The position numbers were made by a program, and so were the translations under genes. A stretch of 58,138 bases of DNA from Hugenholtzia roseola DSM 9546. GTDB taxonomy: Bacteria > Bacteroidota > Bacteroidia > Cytophagales > Bernardetiaceae. Under the pieces are notes generated by a model. It made no database searches. It saw nothing but the letters and a program-made list of their open reading frames with translations, and was not told the origin of the DNA. The stretch spans positions 1-58,138 of the forward strand of contig NZ_AUGI01000052.1 in assembly GCF_000422585.1 (NCBI RefSeq), in the 5' to 3' direction. Shown one piece after another: positions 22,866-31,571 of this stretch (positions within the stretch are counted from its first letter, which is position 1; each line of letters starts with the position of its first letter).

Positions 22866-24242
22866 CTATTTTGTCAGTTTGAAACGCAATCCTGTGCGAA
22901 TTTCTACATTTTCTTGGCTTCCTTTCAAGCCTCCCCCTTCAAAAAGGTTGCCTACTGTGGAGCGGTACTGTAAAGCAGCCGTCCAGTAGAGGCGTGGTGC
23001 AAGGCGATATTGCAAGCCTGTTTGTAGGGCAATTTGCGGCACCAAAGGGCGGCTATCGGGCATCAGGTAGGAAACGCCTACGCGCTCGGTTTGCATCGAC
23101 TCTTGCAAGCGAAGGACAAAGACCGTTCCTGCCGAAACAAAGGCAGTTAGTTTTTTATCGCTTTCATTTGCCTGATAGCTTAAAAGCAAGGGCAAGGTGA
23201 GGTCTTGGCGTGAATACGACCATTGGTTAGGGCGTGGAAAATATTCGTCTGACGCAATGTCTGGGCTTCTTTCGTAATCGGTAGTGGCAAGGCTAAAAGC
23301 AACTTGATTGCTAAGGAAAAGCCCCGATTGCAACTGCCAACGCTTGCCCAAACCTACGGCAAGGTCTATGCCTACATTCTGAACGGTACTACGAAGCGGA
23401 TTTTTGAGCAAATCAGTCTGGAAATCACTTCTTTCTGTCCCATTCCATTCTACTACCTGCAAATTCTGTGGTGCGCTATAACGGTATGTTTGGCTGCCCA
23501 TGCCTGCCTGCAAACCTACATACAAAGCCAATGCGTTTTTTGGCGCAGGTTTATCGTCGTTAGTGGGCGTTTGTGCGGCTGCCCGATTTTCACTTTCAAA
23601 AGAAATCAGGGGTAGGAAAACAAGTTGCGGATTTTGGTCGGAAGGAAGGGCGACAAAAGCAAGATTTTCAAGACTTATCGCCGATTGTTTATCTGCCAAA
23701 ACATCTGCCAAAATAAGTGCGTCTTGCGACACCTTTTCGGGTGCTTCCTTTTGAGGCTCACTTTGGGCAAGTGCAATAATTTTCTCTTGGTTTTTCTCTT
23801 GCTTCGGCTCTAACACTTCCATTTTTGCAGCCTTTTGGGAAACTTTCCGATTTGGCTTCTCAAATTGATTAGAGTTGGCAGACGTAGCTTGTGCTAAAAG
23901 TTGGGAAGGGGCATTTGGCGATTCTGTATTGGTAGGAGTCTGTTCCAAATTATGAGCGAGAGCCTGCTTCGCAGGAGCAGTTTCGGCTTGCGAAGGTGCA
24001 GCACTTTTCGGCGTGGCAGCGACTTGGGTTGTGATAGGATTTGGATTGAGCGTTATCCAAAAGAGGAAACCCAAAAGCAGCGTCAGGACGGTAAAGCTAC
24101 CCCAAAAAGCAGGGCGACGATACCAAGGGGGCGAAAGTTTCGCCTCAATATTTTTCCAAATCGCATCTGGGGGGGCTATTTCTGCCTCCTCGAAGATACG
24201 CTTGAAGTGGTCTTCGAAATTATCATTACCCCAATTGCTCAT
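22866..24242 (-). CDS. Anti-sigma-like N-terminus fused to a membrane segment and C-terminal beta-barrel-like domain
   Basis: 458 residues. Cytoplasmic N-terminus (FEDHFKRIFEEAEIAPPDAIWKNIEAKL), one transmembrane helix (~residues 48-66), a low-complexity Pro/Ala/Gln linker (~70-230), and a C-terminal region of alternating strands typical of PorT/OmpX-like outer membrane proteins (ALYVGLQAGMGSQTYRY, GKRWQLQSGLFLSNQ, RLYWTAALQYRS, ...GLRFKLTK). It overlaps the ECF sigma gene by 17 bp, so it is probably translationally coupled and its N-terminus likely regulates that sigma factor. Substrate or signal unknown. Confidence 0.72.
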   Translation of the reverse strand: MSNWGNDNFEDHFKRIFEEAEIAPPDAIWKNIEAKLSPPWYRRPAFWGSFTVLTLLLGFLFWITLNPNPITTQVAATPKSAAPSQAETAPAKQALAHNLEQTPTNTESPNAPSQLLAQATSANSNQFEKPNRKVSQKAAKMEVLEPKQEKNQEKIIALAQSEPQKEAPEKVSQDALILADVLADKQSAISLENLAFVALPSDQNPQLVFLPLISFESENRAAAQTPTNDDKPAPKNALALYVGLQAGMGSQTYRYSAPQNLQVVEWNGTERSDFQTDLLKNPLRSTVQNVGIDLAVGLGKRWQLQSGLFLSNQVAFSLATTDYERSPDIASDEYFPRPNQWSYSRQDLTLPLLLSYQANESDKKLTAFVSAGTVFVLRLQESMQTERVGVSYLMPDSRPLVPQIALQTGLQYRLAPRLYWTAALQYRSTVGNLFEGGGLKGSQENVEIRTGLRFKLTK

Positions 24243-24789
24243 ATCGTTGTTGTTCTTTAAGTATCATATCTTGTAAGATGGCTCTCGCTCGTGAGTATTG
24301 GGACTTCGACGTTCCCTCGCTGATACCGAGCATTTCAGCAATTTCGCTGTGTTTATAGCCCTCTATGGCGTAGAGATTGAAAATCGTTTGGTAGCTGGGT
24401 GCTAATCTTTGCACCATGCGGAGTAGGTCTTGGAAATTATAGCTCGACTGAATACTCTCGCCGCCTTGCGGAATTTGTAGGTCTTCTACTTCTTCTTTGA
24501 TGGCTTGGTCGATTTTCCTACGATTTTGTTTGAGGGCGGTATTGATGACGATTTTCTTAATCCAATACCCCAGCGGACATTCCCTACCGAAGCTCTCTAT
24601 TTTTTGGAACACTTTTAAAAAGGCTTCCTGCAAAATATCGTCTGCTTCATGCGTAGTTTTGGAATAACGGAGAGCTATCGCATACATTTTGGGTGCGAAA
24701 AGCTGATAAAGTTGGGCTTGCGCCTGTCGCTTACCTGCCACACAACCTGCAATGAGTTCTTCTTCGATATGTGATTCTAATTGGCGCAT
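24226..24789 (-). CDS. ECF-type RNA polymerase sigma factor
   Basis: 187 residues. Region 2 (ALRYSKTTHEADDILQEAFLKVFQKIESF) and region 4 HTH (LPxxYQTIFNLYAIEGYKHSEIAEMLGISEGTSKSQYSRARAIL) are complete, with a short linker as in ECF factors. Overlaps the downstream membrane protein, the expected anti-sigma partner. Likely autoregulated. Confidence 0.9.
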   Translation of the reverse strand: MRQLESHIEEELIAGCVAGKRQAQAQLYQLFAPKMYAIALRYSKTTHEADDILQEAFLKVFQKIESFGRECPLGYWIKKIVINTALKQNRRKIDQAIKEEVEDLQIPQGGESIQSSYNFQDLLRMVQRLAPSYQTIFNLYAIEGYKHSEIAEMLGISEGTSKSQYSRARAILQDMILKEQQRYEQLG

Positions 24790-25302
24790 AACGAAAGGGA
24801 TAGCCTCTTATCTACAAGACCCACTTTGGTTTTCAAAAGGTTGCAAGCGAGGGCGGAAAAATCAAAAGTTTTCAAACGCTTATCTACGGTGTGTTTTTTC
24901 GAAGCCAAAAGCCTTCTTTGAGAACGGCTGCCACCCTTTGGAAGGCTACTTTTAGCGAAAACACATCCACTCCCTTTGCGCTGCATACTTAATTTTTCTA
25001 TTTCCCTCTGCCAGAGCCTTTTTGGGATTACAAGGCAGAAAAGAGGAGAGAAAAAGTTTTAATTAGATGGATAGGATTCAAATGCAAAACGGTAAGTTTT
25101 CTAAGCAGAAAAAGACTTATTTTGGAAAATATTTTGAAGGGGCAGGAGGAGCAAAAAATGCCAACCGAATTTTAGTAAAGCAAAATGTTAGGGCAAAGAT
25201 ACGATTTTTTTTAAAATTTGACCTTTTCAAAGAAAATTTGGCTTCTTTTTTACAGCCGTTGCGCAAATTTTATGCCTTAAAAAGGCAAAGGCTCATTTTT
25301 TT
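24790..25302. other. 513-bp intergenic region upstream of the ECF sigma gene
   Basis: On the minus strand TGCCTT-TTT-AAGGCA (25272-25286) may end the MBOAT transcript. TATCTTTG (minus, 25201-25194) is a good -7 box without a matching TTG at 19-21 nt, as could occur for an ECF-dependent promoter. Otherwise nothing is seen. Confidence 0.45.
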
Positions 25303-26904
25303 CTAAAACTGAAAATAGATAAAGGGTTGAATACCAGCCGTTTTAAACTGAAAGAGCAGAAGCAATACCGCCACAATAAGCAGGGCTTTGGTCAGGTCAG
25401 AAAGTTCGATGAAAATCGTCTGTGCCTGCATCTTCCATTTTGAGGGGAGCAGGTGCAAAATCAAGCCCAAAAGTATCACTGCATAGATTTTGTAGTAGCC
25501 TGCCCAGATGGTAGGAATGGCTGCCCATTGAAAAGAACCTACAATTTGTCCCATCATCACCTGCACCGCCTCTACGTCGGTAGCCCTAAAATAAAGCCAA
25601 CAGTAACAGACAAAGTGAAACGTTATCAAACCTGTTATGATTTTATATCCAATTCCTTCTTTGATAGAGGCAGGAATTGGCACAAAACGAAGCCAAAGTT
25701 TGTGTATCGCCAAAGCAATGCCATGCAAACTGCCCCAAATCATAAACCGCCACGCCGCCCCATGCCAGAGACCACCTAAAAACATAGTCAGAAAAAGGTT
25801 GAGGTAGGTACGAAATTGTCCTTTTCTATTTCCACCCAAAGAAATATAAAGGTAGTCTTTGAGCCAAGCCGAAAGCGAAATATGCCACCTGCGCCAAAAA
25901 TCAGTGATATTTAATGATTTATAGGGCGAATTAAAATTGATAGGCAGGCGAAAGCCCAAGAGCAAAGCCAATCCGATGGCGATGTCGGTGTAGCCCGAAA
26001 AATCGCAATAAATTTGTATCGCATAGCCATAAGCCGCCATCAGGTTTTCGAAGCCGCTATAAAGGGCAGGGTCGGCAAAGACTCTATCCACATAGTTTGC
26101 CGAAATATAGTCAGAAATTAGAATCTTTTTCGCTAATCCATTGATTATCAAAAAGATAGCTTCGCCGTATTCGCGTCGGGAGAGCTTGTAGGGCTGATAA
26201 ATTTGCGCCACAAATTCGGAAGCTCGCACAATAGGTCCCGCCACTAATTGTGGAAAAAAGCTAACATAAAAAGCAAAATCTAAGATGTTTTCTACAGGTT
26301 TGATGCGATTTCTAAAAATATCAATCGAATAACTAATGGTTTGAAAAGTAAAGAAAGAAATGCCAACGGGCAGAAAAATGCTATCGGTATTAAATTTTTC
26401 TTGTCCAAGCAAAACATTGCCGAGGGCGGCTAAATAGTCTTTGGGAATCCAAGTAGGATTTTCGCCTGTAAAAAATGCAATTATATCTTTTAGAGAACCT
26501 GCAAAAAAGAAAGTATATTTGAAATATCCCAAGACTAAGAGATTGACCACCACACTCAAAGTAACCCAAAGGCGGCGTTGAGCCTCATTTTCTTCGATGT
26601 CGTCTAATTGGTGAATTTTATTACCGATAAAATAATCTATGAGTGTAGAAAAAAGTAAAATAAGAAAATACCAGCCGCTAGAAAGATAGTAAAAATAGAG
26701 GCTAAAGACAAGCAGAAAAAGGTTGCGAATGGTTGTTTTTTGGTGTACAAATTGATACACAAAAAGTACAAAAGCAAAGAAAAGCCAAAACAAGACCTGT
26801 GTGAAAATAAGTGGCTCATTTTCTTTATGCAACAAAAAATCGAGCGAAGGAAAGGTAAATCCTGCCTCAAAAGACCCTGCCAAGAGTGTAAAGAAGTGGT
26901 ACAT
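25303..26904 (-). CDS. MBOAT family membrane O-acyltransferase (AlgI/DltB-like)
   Basis: 533 residues with ~11 hydrophobic segments. MBOAT signatures: LPVGISFFTFQTISYSIDIFR, FFPQLVAGPIVR, CDFSGYTDIAIG, FWRRWHISLSAWLKDYLYI and the catalytic histidine region GGLWHGAAWRF. These proteins transfer acyl groups to extracellular polysaccharides or teichoic acids. An adjacent SGNH/AlgX-type partner is not present here. Substrate not predictable. Confidence 0.92.
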   Translation of the reverse strand: MYHFFTLLAGSFEAGFTFPSLDFLLHKENEPLIFTQVLFWLFFAFVLFVYQFVHQKTTIRNLFLLVFSLYFYYLSSGWYFLILLFSTLIDYFIGNKIHQLDDIEENEAQRRLWVTLSVVVNLLVLGYFKYTFFFAGSLKDIIAFFTGENPTWIPKDYLAALGNVLLGQEKFNTDSIFLPVGISFFTFQTISYSIDIFRNRIKPVENILDFAFYVSFFPQLVAGPIVRASEFVAQIYQPYKLSRREYGEAIFLIINGLAKKILISDYISANYVDRVFADPALYSGFENLMAAYGYAIQIYCDFSGYTDIAIGLALLLGFRLPINFNSPYKSLNITDFWRRWHISLSAWLKDYLYISLGGNRKGQFRTYLNLFLTMFLGGLWHGAAWRFMIWGSLHGIALAIHKLWLRFVPIPASIKEGIGYKIITGLITFHFVCYCWLYFRATDVEAVQVMMGQIVGSFQWAAIPTIWAGYYKIYAVILLGLILHLLPSKWKMQAQTIFIELSDLTKALLIVAVLLLLFQFKTAGIQPFIYFQF

Positions 26905-27183
26905 AGGTATAAAAGCCGATAAAGAGTATGGCGCAAAGCCTTAAAATAGTCCCGAAGCCGCCTTTTTGAAAGAAAACGTAAAAATACGAGTTTTTCTTTG
27001 CCTATTGCTGCCTTCGCCCAAAAAAATCGTAGTTGTAAGAAAAGTACCTCCTCAAAGGCTACTTTTTGTGCTTTCTGACCTTGAAAAACAGCAAAAATTT
27101 GCCTTTTTTCAGAAAAAAACTTATTTTTCTTCGAGATTCGAGCAGAAATTCGCGTCCCTTTTATTCACCTTCTAATTTTTTTA

Positions 27184-27612
27184 ATGCTTATGCGCCCACT
27201 AACCGCCTTGCACACCCACAAAGTAGCCACCATTTTTCACCAACCCGACCTCAACGCCTTAGTCGTCATTTGGAACAAAGGCGTGGTTAGGAGTGAGGAC
27301 TATCGCCACCTTTGGCGCAAAGCTACTGATTTTGCCGAAGAGCATAAAATCCAACACTGGCTTAATAATGAAACAGATTTAGAAGTTGTTTCACCTCAAG
27401 ACCTAAAATGGGCTTTCGACGAGTGGTTTCCCGATAGCGTAGCCCGCTTGGGCATGAAAAGGCGCGTTGCCTTAGTGGTTTCGAAGCGTTTTTATACCGA
27501 AATGGGGACTTCAAACCTTATCCAAACCTTCGGCAAACAAGGCGAAGAAGCCATCTTTAAGCGTTTCAAAGACACCGAAGAAGCCTTTGAGTGGTTAGCG
27601 GAAGCGAATTAG
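27184..27612 (+). CDS. Small SpoIIAA/STAS-like protein
   Basis: 142 residues (ATG 27184 or 27190). Pattern LNALVVIWNKGVVRSEDYRHLWRKATDFAEEHKIQHWLNNETDLEVVSPQDLKWAFDEWFPD matches the SpoIIAA-like (STAS/Sec14-like) fold seen in many Bacteroidota single-domain proteins. No signal peptide. It may take part in signalling with PAS or kinase proteins; direct evidence is lacking. Convergent with the DUF2851 gene. Confidence 0.6.
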   Translation: MLMRPLTALHTHKVATIFHQPDLNALVVIWNKGVVRSEDYRHLWRKATDFAEEHKIQHWLNNETDLEVVSPQDLKWAFDEWFPDSVARLGMKRRVALVVSKRFYTEMGTSNLIQTFGKQGEEAIFKRFKDTEEAFEWLAEAN

Positions 27613-27624
27613 AAAATACAAAAA

Positions 27625-28950
27625 TTACTTTAATAATTCTTTTCCTATGATGCAATTCAGGCAGGCACGCTGCTGGCAGGCTTGGCTATAAAGTTCTATA
27701 AAACCTTGCGTTGCCCCTGCATGCGGCAAGGCAAGGCTTTTTTTATCCAAATTAGATTTTTCATTCAAACTATCCCAAATTTCCGTAATCTGGTTCGATT
27801 CGGCTTTGATAGTTTTGAGAAGCAAAAAACTGTGAAAACCTGCATCAGACTCTTGGTAATACTTTTTCTTGCTATAAGTCAAAATAGATACAACATTGAT
27901 AAGCAAATTTTCAATAGAACTTTTCCCTAAGTTTGAATAACTTGTACTTTTCCACTTTTTATCGAAATCATAGTGTGCCTGCCAATAAGTAGAAGGTTCG
28001 ATAGAAAAAGTTTGTATCACTTCCTTAGCCTGCCTCCATTCGGTTAGGGCAGAAAAAAGATGGGGCATTTTTTGTAACAAGGCTGCCACTTGCGCCAAAC
28101 GCACCGTAGGGAAATTGGCAGGGCGCAATCTTAGAAAATTCCAATTTTGGCGTTTTAAATTTTTATATTGCCAATTATTTTTATGCACATAAAAACTAAA
28201 ATGCTGGGCTAATTCCTTTTGATAGGCGGTTGTCGGATTTTCTAAAAAGCCCGCCATGCCAAAAATAAGGGCTTCAATCAAATGCGGATTATCTGCCACT
28301 TTGCGCAACGATTTGAAGGGCAAAATTTCGGCAAGGCGAGCAAAAGGTTCATTATTTACTTTAAAACCAAAATGACGTAAGAGCCATATATAGCTGGTTT
28401 CCTCCCAATCGTTATTTTTTTGGTTTAGAATTTGAAAAACATCATTTGACTTTCTTTCTAACCTTTGTAGCAACGCCATTTTGAGCGCGTTGGTCTTGAT
28501 AAGAGGCGATACCGTTGCCCATTCTGCTTGGCAGGGTATCAAAACTTCGGTTCGCAAAAAGCGGTAATATTTTTCTAATAGGTGCGGCGAAACACGACTT
28601 TTTAGCTCCAAAGTGGGAATAGGGGTCTTATCCTGACGCAAAATTGGGGTAGCTTTTTTTTCCTTTTTTGCCTTTTCATCTTCCCAAACCAGATGCAAAA
28701 TCACGTTGTTGTAGTGGCTATCCTGCTCATGGGCATGGCGCAGCCAATCGCGTACATGCAGGTGTAGCTCGACGCTACCATGCCACACCTGTTTGCCAAT
28801 TCTAAGGCTTGCACCCTGAAAATCAGCCCCTTGATTCGAATTTCGCTTTCCTATGGCAAGCACTTCGAGCGGCTCACCCTTTTGGGTTTTGAGATTTTTT
28901 TTATCAAAATATTGAAACTGCCATAGATAGGCTAAAAAATCCTCCGTCAT
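27625..28950 (-). CDS. DUF2851 family protein
   Basis: 441 residues. Signature N-terminus EDFLAYLWQFQYFDKKNL and GADFQGASLRIG..WHGSVELHLHVRDWLRHAHEQD.HYNNVILHLVW identify DUF2851, a Bacteroidota-specific family. The C-terminus ends in a conserved Cys cluster (CQQRACLNCIIG). Starts within the birA stop (ATGA overlap), so co-translated. Function unknown. Confidence 0.88.
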   Translation of the reverse strand: MTEDFLAYLWQFQYFDKKNLKTQKGEPLEVLAIGKRNSNQGADFQGASLRIGKQVWHGSVELHLHVRDWLRHAHEQDSHYNNVILHLVWEDEKAKKEKKATPILRQDKTPIPTLELKSRVSPHLLEKYYRFLRTEVLIPCQAEWATVSPLIKTNALKMALLQRLERKSNDVFQILNQKNNDWEETSYIWLLRHFGFKVNNEPFARLAEILPFKSLRKVADNPHLIEALIFGMAGFLENPTTAYQKELAQHFSFYVHKNNWQYKNLKRQNWNFLRLRPANFPTVRLAQVAALLQKMPHLFSALTEWRQAKEVIQTFSIEPSTYWQAHYDFDKKWKSTSYSNLGKSSIENLLINVVSILTYSKKKYYQESDAGFHSFLLLKTIKAESNQITEIWDSLNEKSNLDKKSLALPHAGATQGFIELYSQACQQRACLNCIIGKELLK

Positions 28951-29672
28951 AGAAATTGTATTTCTTTAAGCCCAAAATATTTCACTTTGTTATCCATTTC
29001 TACTGCCAAACGCCCGACCTTATCGATGCCAATAATCTGACCTGCCACCTTTCTGCCTTCCACCAAAAAGATGTGCCACTCCTGATAGCGATACAAATTT
29101 TGTAGGTACGCATTGCGCAATTTTTCGCGTTCTGCCGCCTGCAAAAGTTCGTATTTTTGGGCAAAGGTTTCGAGGATACGGTTTGCCAAAACCTCGATGT
29201 CTTGTTTTTGATTTAAGATTTGAAAAAGAGAAAGTGCTTTTTTTTCTTCAAATTCTTTTTGATTGACATTTAGCCCAACGCCTATGATGCTTTTTTCTAT
29301 TTTTTGTTGTGTAATTTCATTTTCTATCAAAATACCTGCTAATTTTTTATCTTGAAAGAAAATATCGTTTGCCCATTTTACCTGCACTGCAATTTTAAAC
29401 TCCCTTTGCAAAGTTTCTAAGATTGCCAAAGAAACGACGATATTGAGCCAAAAAGCCTCTTGGGGCTGCAAAAAAGTAGGGTAGAGAAGGGTAGAAAAGG
29501 TTAGATTTTCGAAGGGACGCGCTTCCCAAAGATTGCCGCGCTGCCCTTTGCCTGCTGTCTGGTTGCGTGCTAAAATGGTATAGCCTTCGGGGAGTTGTGT
29601 TTGTTGTGCCAAAATTTGCAAGTGGCTATTGGTAGAAGGCAACGAATCGTGTAGGTGAATAATTGGTTTCAT
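28947..29672 (-). CDS. birA: Biotin-[acetyl-CoA-carboxylase] ligase
   Basis: 241 residues from ATG 29672 (MKPIIHLHDSLPSTNS). Catalytic elements: SLPSTNS, ARNQTAGKGQRGNLWEA (biotinoyl-AMP loop, GRGR-like variant GKGQRG), VKWANDIFF and KLAGILIEN. No N-terminal DNA-binding domain, so it is a monofunctional ligase. It attaches biotin to carboxyl carrier proteins. Operon with DUF2851 (4-bp overlap). Confidence 0.92.
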   Translation of the reverse strand: MKPIIHLHDSLPSTNSHLQILAQQTQLPEGYTILARNQTAGKGQRGNLWEARPFENLTFSTLLYPTFLQPQEAFWLNIVVSLAILETLQREFKIAVQVKWANDIFFQDKKLAGILIENEITQQKIEKSIIGVGLNVNQKEFEEKKALSLFQILNQKQDIEVLANRILETFAQKYELLQAAEREKLRNAYLQNLYRYQEWHIFLVEGRKVAGQIIGIDKVGRLAVEMDNKVKYFGLKEIQFL

Positions 29673-29741
29673 ATTCGAAAATAAACAAAAAAACGAAAGC
29701 AAAATTGCCTTCGTTGTGTTTTTTTACAAATTTCATCAAAA

Positions 29742-30716
29742 TCAACCGCCGCAGCCACCGCAACCACCACAGCCGCTGCTACAACTGCTACCACTACAAC
29801 TGCTGCCTGCATCTCCACTGCTGCAACTGCTCGCGCCGCTGCAAGCCGAATAGCCACTGTCGTAGGGCGTGGAAGTGGGGCGATAGTGTTGGGCAAGACC
29901 CGCATGGGCGGGCGTAACGGCTGCCCAAGCGGAAATTCCGAATAGGCTTGCCAAAGCAAGATGGGGGACAAGTTCTTCTTTTTTCTCCTCGTCTTGGGCT
30001 TGCGTTTGTTCGGCTAAACTTTGGCGCAAAGGCTTGTAAATGAGGGCTAACTTGCGCAAGTGTGCCTTTCCGCGCTCGGTAATTTCTTTTTTGAGCGAAC
30101 GACCATATCCTACTAAAAATGCCGTTCCGACTGCCATCATAAGAAGCAAAAAACCAATGGGACGGTCGGCTAAAATGCCATTGATAAGACGATACGCTCC
30201 GAAAGCAACAAAACCGCCCGTTACAAGGTTTGCAAACTGCTTTCTAACACTTATCACATTTTTAGGAAAAAGCAAACCTATTTTTTTATCCTGCAAATGC
30301 ATCTTTGGATATTTTTCGGTTTGTTTGTCCATCTTTTGCAACAAATTAGACGACTTTCCTAAAAGTTTTGTCAAAGACTCCTCTTTGTGTGCAACCTCCT
30401 CTAAGACAATTTGCTCGAAATGATTGCTCGAAATTTGGTCTTTTTCAATTTTGTTAAGGTTAGGACTTATCGCCATTTTTCCGTCCTCGCTCAAAACAAT
30501 CGCCTTTCGGTCTAATAGCGCAGCGATAGCCGTTTCGGTTAAGCCTTTGGTTTTGCCGCGCAAATAGGCAATAAGGTAGGGGTCTTCCGAATGATATTCC
30601 CCTAATTTTGCAGTATTATCAGTAGCCTTTTTAAAGACCCAGAGCGAAAACATGGCTGCCGCCCAGATGCCTGCATAGAAAGTCAAAAAATCAATCCCAA
30701 TGATAGTTTCCATCAT
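29742..30716 (-). CDS. TIGR04222-like membrane protein with Cys/Gly/Ser-rich tail
   Basis: 324 residues. A first transmembrane segment (IDFLTFYAGIWAAAMFSLWVF), a middle winged-helix-like part (LTETAIAALLDRKAIVLSEDGK), two central membrane helices (~residues 165-205), and a final ~45 residues composed mostly of Cys, Gly and Ser, ending SGCGGCGGCGG. This matches TIGR04222-type proteins, which often end with such tails. The tail is likely exposed and could be modified or bind metal; role unknown. Confidence 0.78.
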   Translation of the reverse strand: MMETIIGIDFLTFYAGIWAAAMFSLWVFKKATDNTAKLGEYHSEDPYLIAYLRGKTKGLTETAIAALLDRKAIVLSEDGKMAISPNLNKIEKDQISSNHFEQIVLEEVAHKEESLTKLLGKSSNLLQKMDKQTEKYPKMHLQDKKIGLLFPKNVISVRKQFANLVTGGFVAFGAYRLINGILADRPIGFLLLMMAVGTAFLVGYGRSLKKEITERGKAHLRKLALIYKPLRQSLAEQTQAQDEEKKEELVPHLALASLFGISAWAAVTPAHAGLAQHYRPTSTPYDSGYSACSGASSCSSGDAGSSCSGSSCSSGCGGCGGCGG

Positions 30717-30896
30717 AGCAAAGGGTTAGAAGTGGCAAAGACGCGCTTATTGGCGTTCCTTTTGTGTTAATACTCAAATTTAGCGAAAAAAGTTGGTTTG
30801 GGAGCTAAAAATTTTGCATTTTTGCGGCAGGACTCTGCCCTTTTAGGCACCCACTTGGGCGATTTGGCAAGACAAGGCAGGTTTATTTATACCCTT

Positions 30897-31568
30897 ATGC
30901 GTTTTTTCTTTAACCTCGTTTTTGCGATTTTCTTGATTTTTGGCTGCTATCAGGGCTATCTTTGGTGGAAAAATCGCAACAGTATCGTCTTGGACTTAAT
31001 GAATGTGCGCTTTGCTACGCGAAAAGTAGAGCGCAATTACGGCAAAGAAGTAGAAGCAATTTGTAAAGAATTAGACTTTCCGCATCAATCTTATTTTAAA
31101 GCCCTCATTATTTTGGAATCTTCGGCAGATAAAAAGCCCAAAACGCGCTACGAAGCACACGTTTTTGAGCGGCTCAAAGCGGTGCGCGATGGCGAAATGG
31201 AATCATATAACCACCTAAAACAAGCCGATTTGGAGGGCTTTTCAAATCGCGAACTGACAGAATTAGCAACCTCTTGGGGACCTTTACAACTCATGGGCTA
31301 TCATACCCTCAAACTCAAAATTCCACTTTCGGAGCTAAAAAGCGAGCGTGGCTTGGCACATTCTATCAAATGGTGCAAAAAAACGTATGGAAATTATCTG
31401 ACCAAAAACGACTACGAAAACGCCTTTCACATTCATAACACAGGCAAGCCTTTGGGCTGGTTTTCGAAACCGCAAACCCATGACCCTTATTATATCTTCA
31501 AAGGGCTGCGCTATATCAATGCCTTAGAAAGGCAGATTGAAGCACATGCGCGAGCTGAAAAGCCTTGA
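30897..31568 (+). CDS. Lysozyme-like/lytic transglycosylase-type protein
   Basis: 223 residues from ATG 30897 (MRFFFNLVFAIFLIFGCYQGY), with an N-terminal membrane anchor. The core has features of the lysozyme-like fold: YFKALIILESS (candidate catalytic Glu), SWGPLQLMGYHT and NAFHIHNTGKP. Likely acts on peptidoglycan in the periplasm. The closest known family is uncertain (N-acetylmuramidase or SLT). Confidence 0.65.
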   Translation: MRFFFNLVFAIFLIFGCYQGYLWWKNRNSIVLDLMNVRFATRKVERNYGKEVEAICKELDFPHQSYFKALIILESSADKKPKTRYEAHVFERLKAVRDGEMESYNHLKQADLEGFSNRELTELATSWGPLQLMGYHTLKLKIPLSELKSERGLAHSIKWCKKTYGNYLTKNDYENAFHIHNTGKPLGWFSKPQTHDPYYIFKGLRYINALERQIEAHARAEKP

Positions 31569-31571
31569 TTT

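Noticed and set aside
24790-25302. Short frames upstream of the sigma factor
   Set aside because: They have no coding character and occupy the expected promoter and terminator region.
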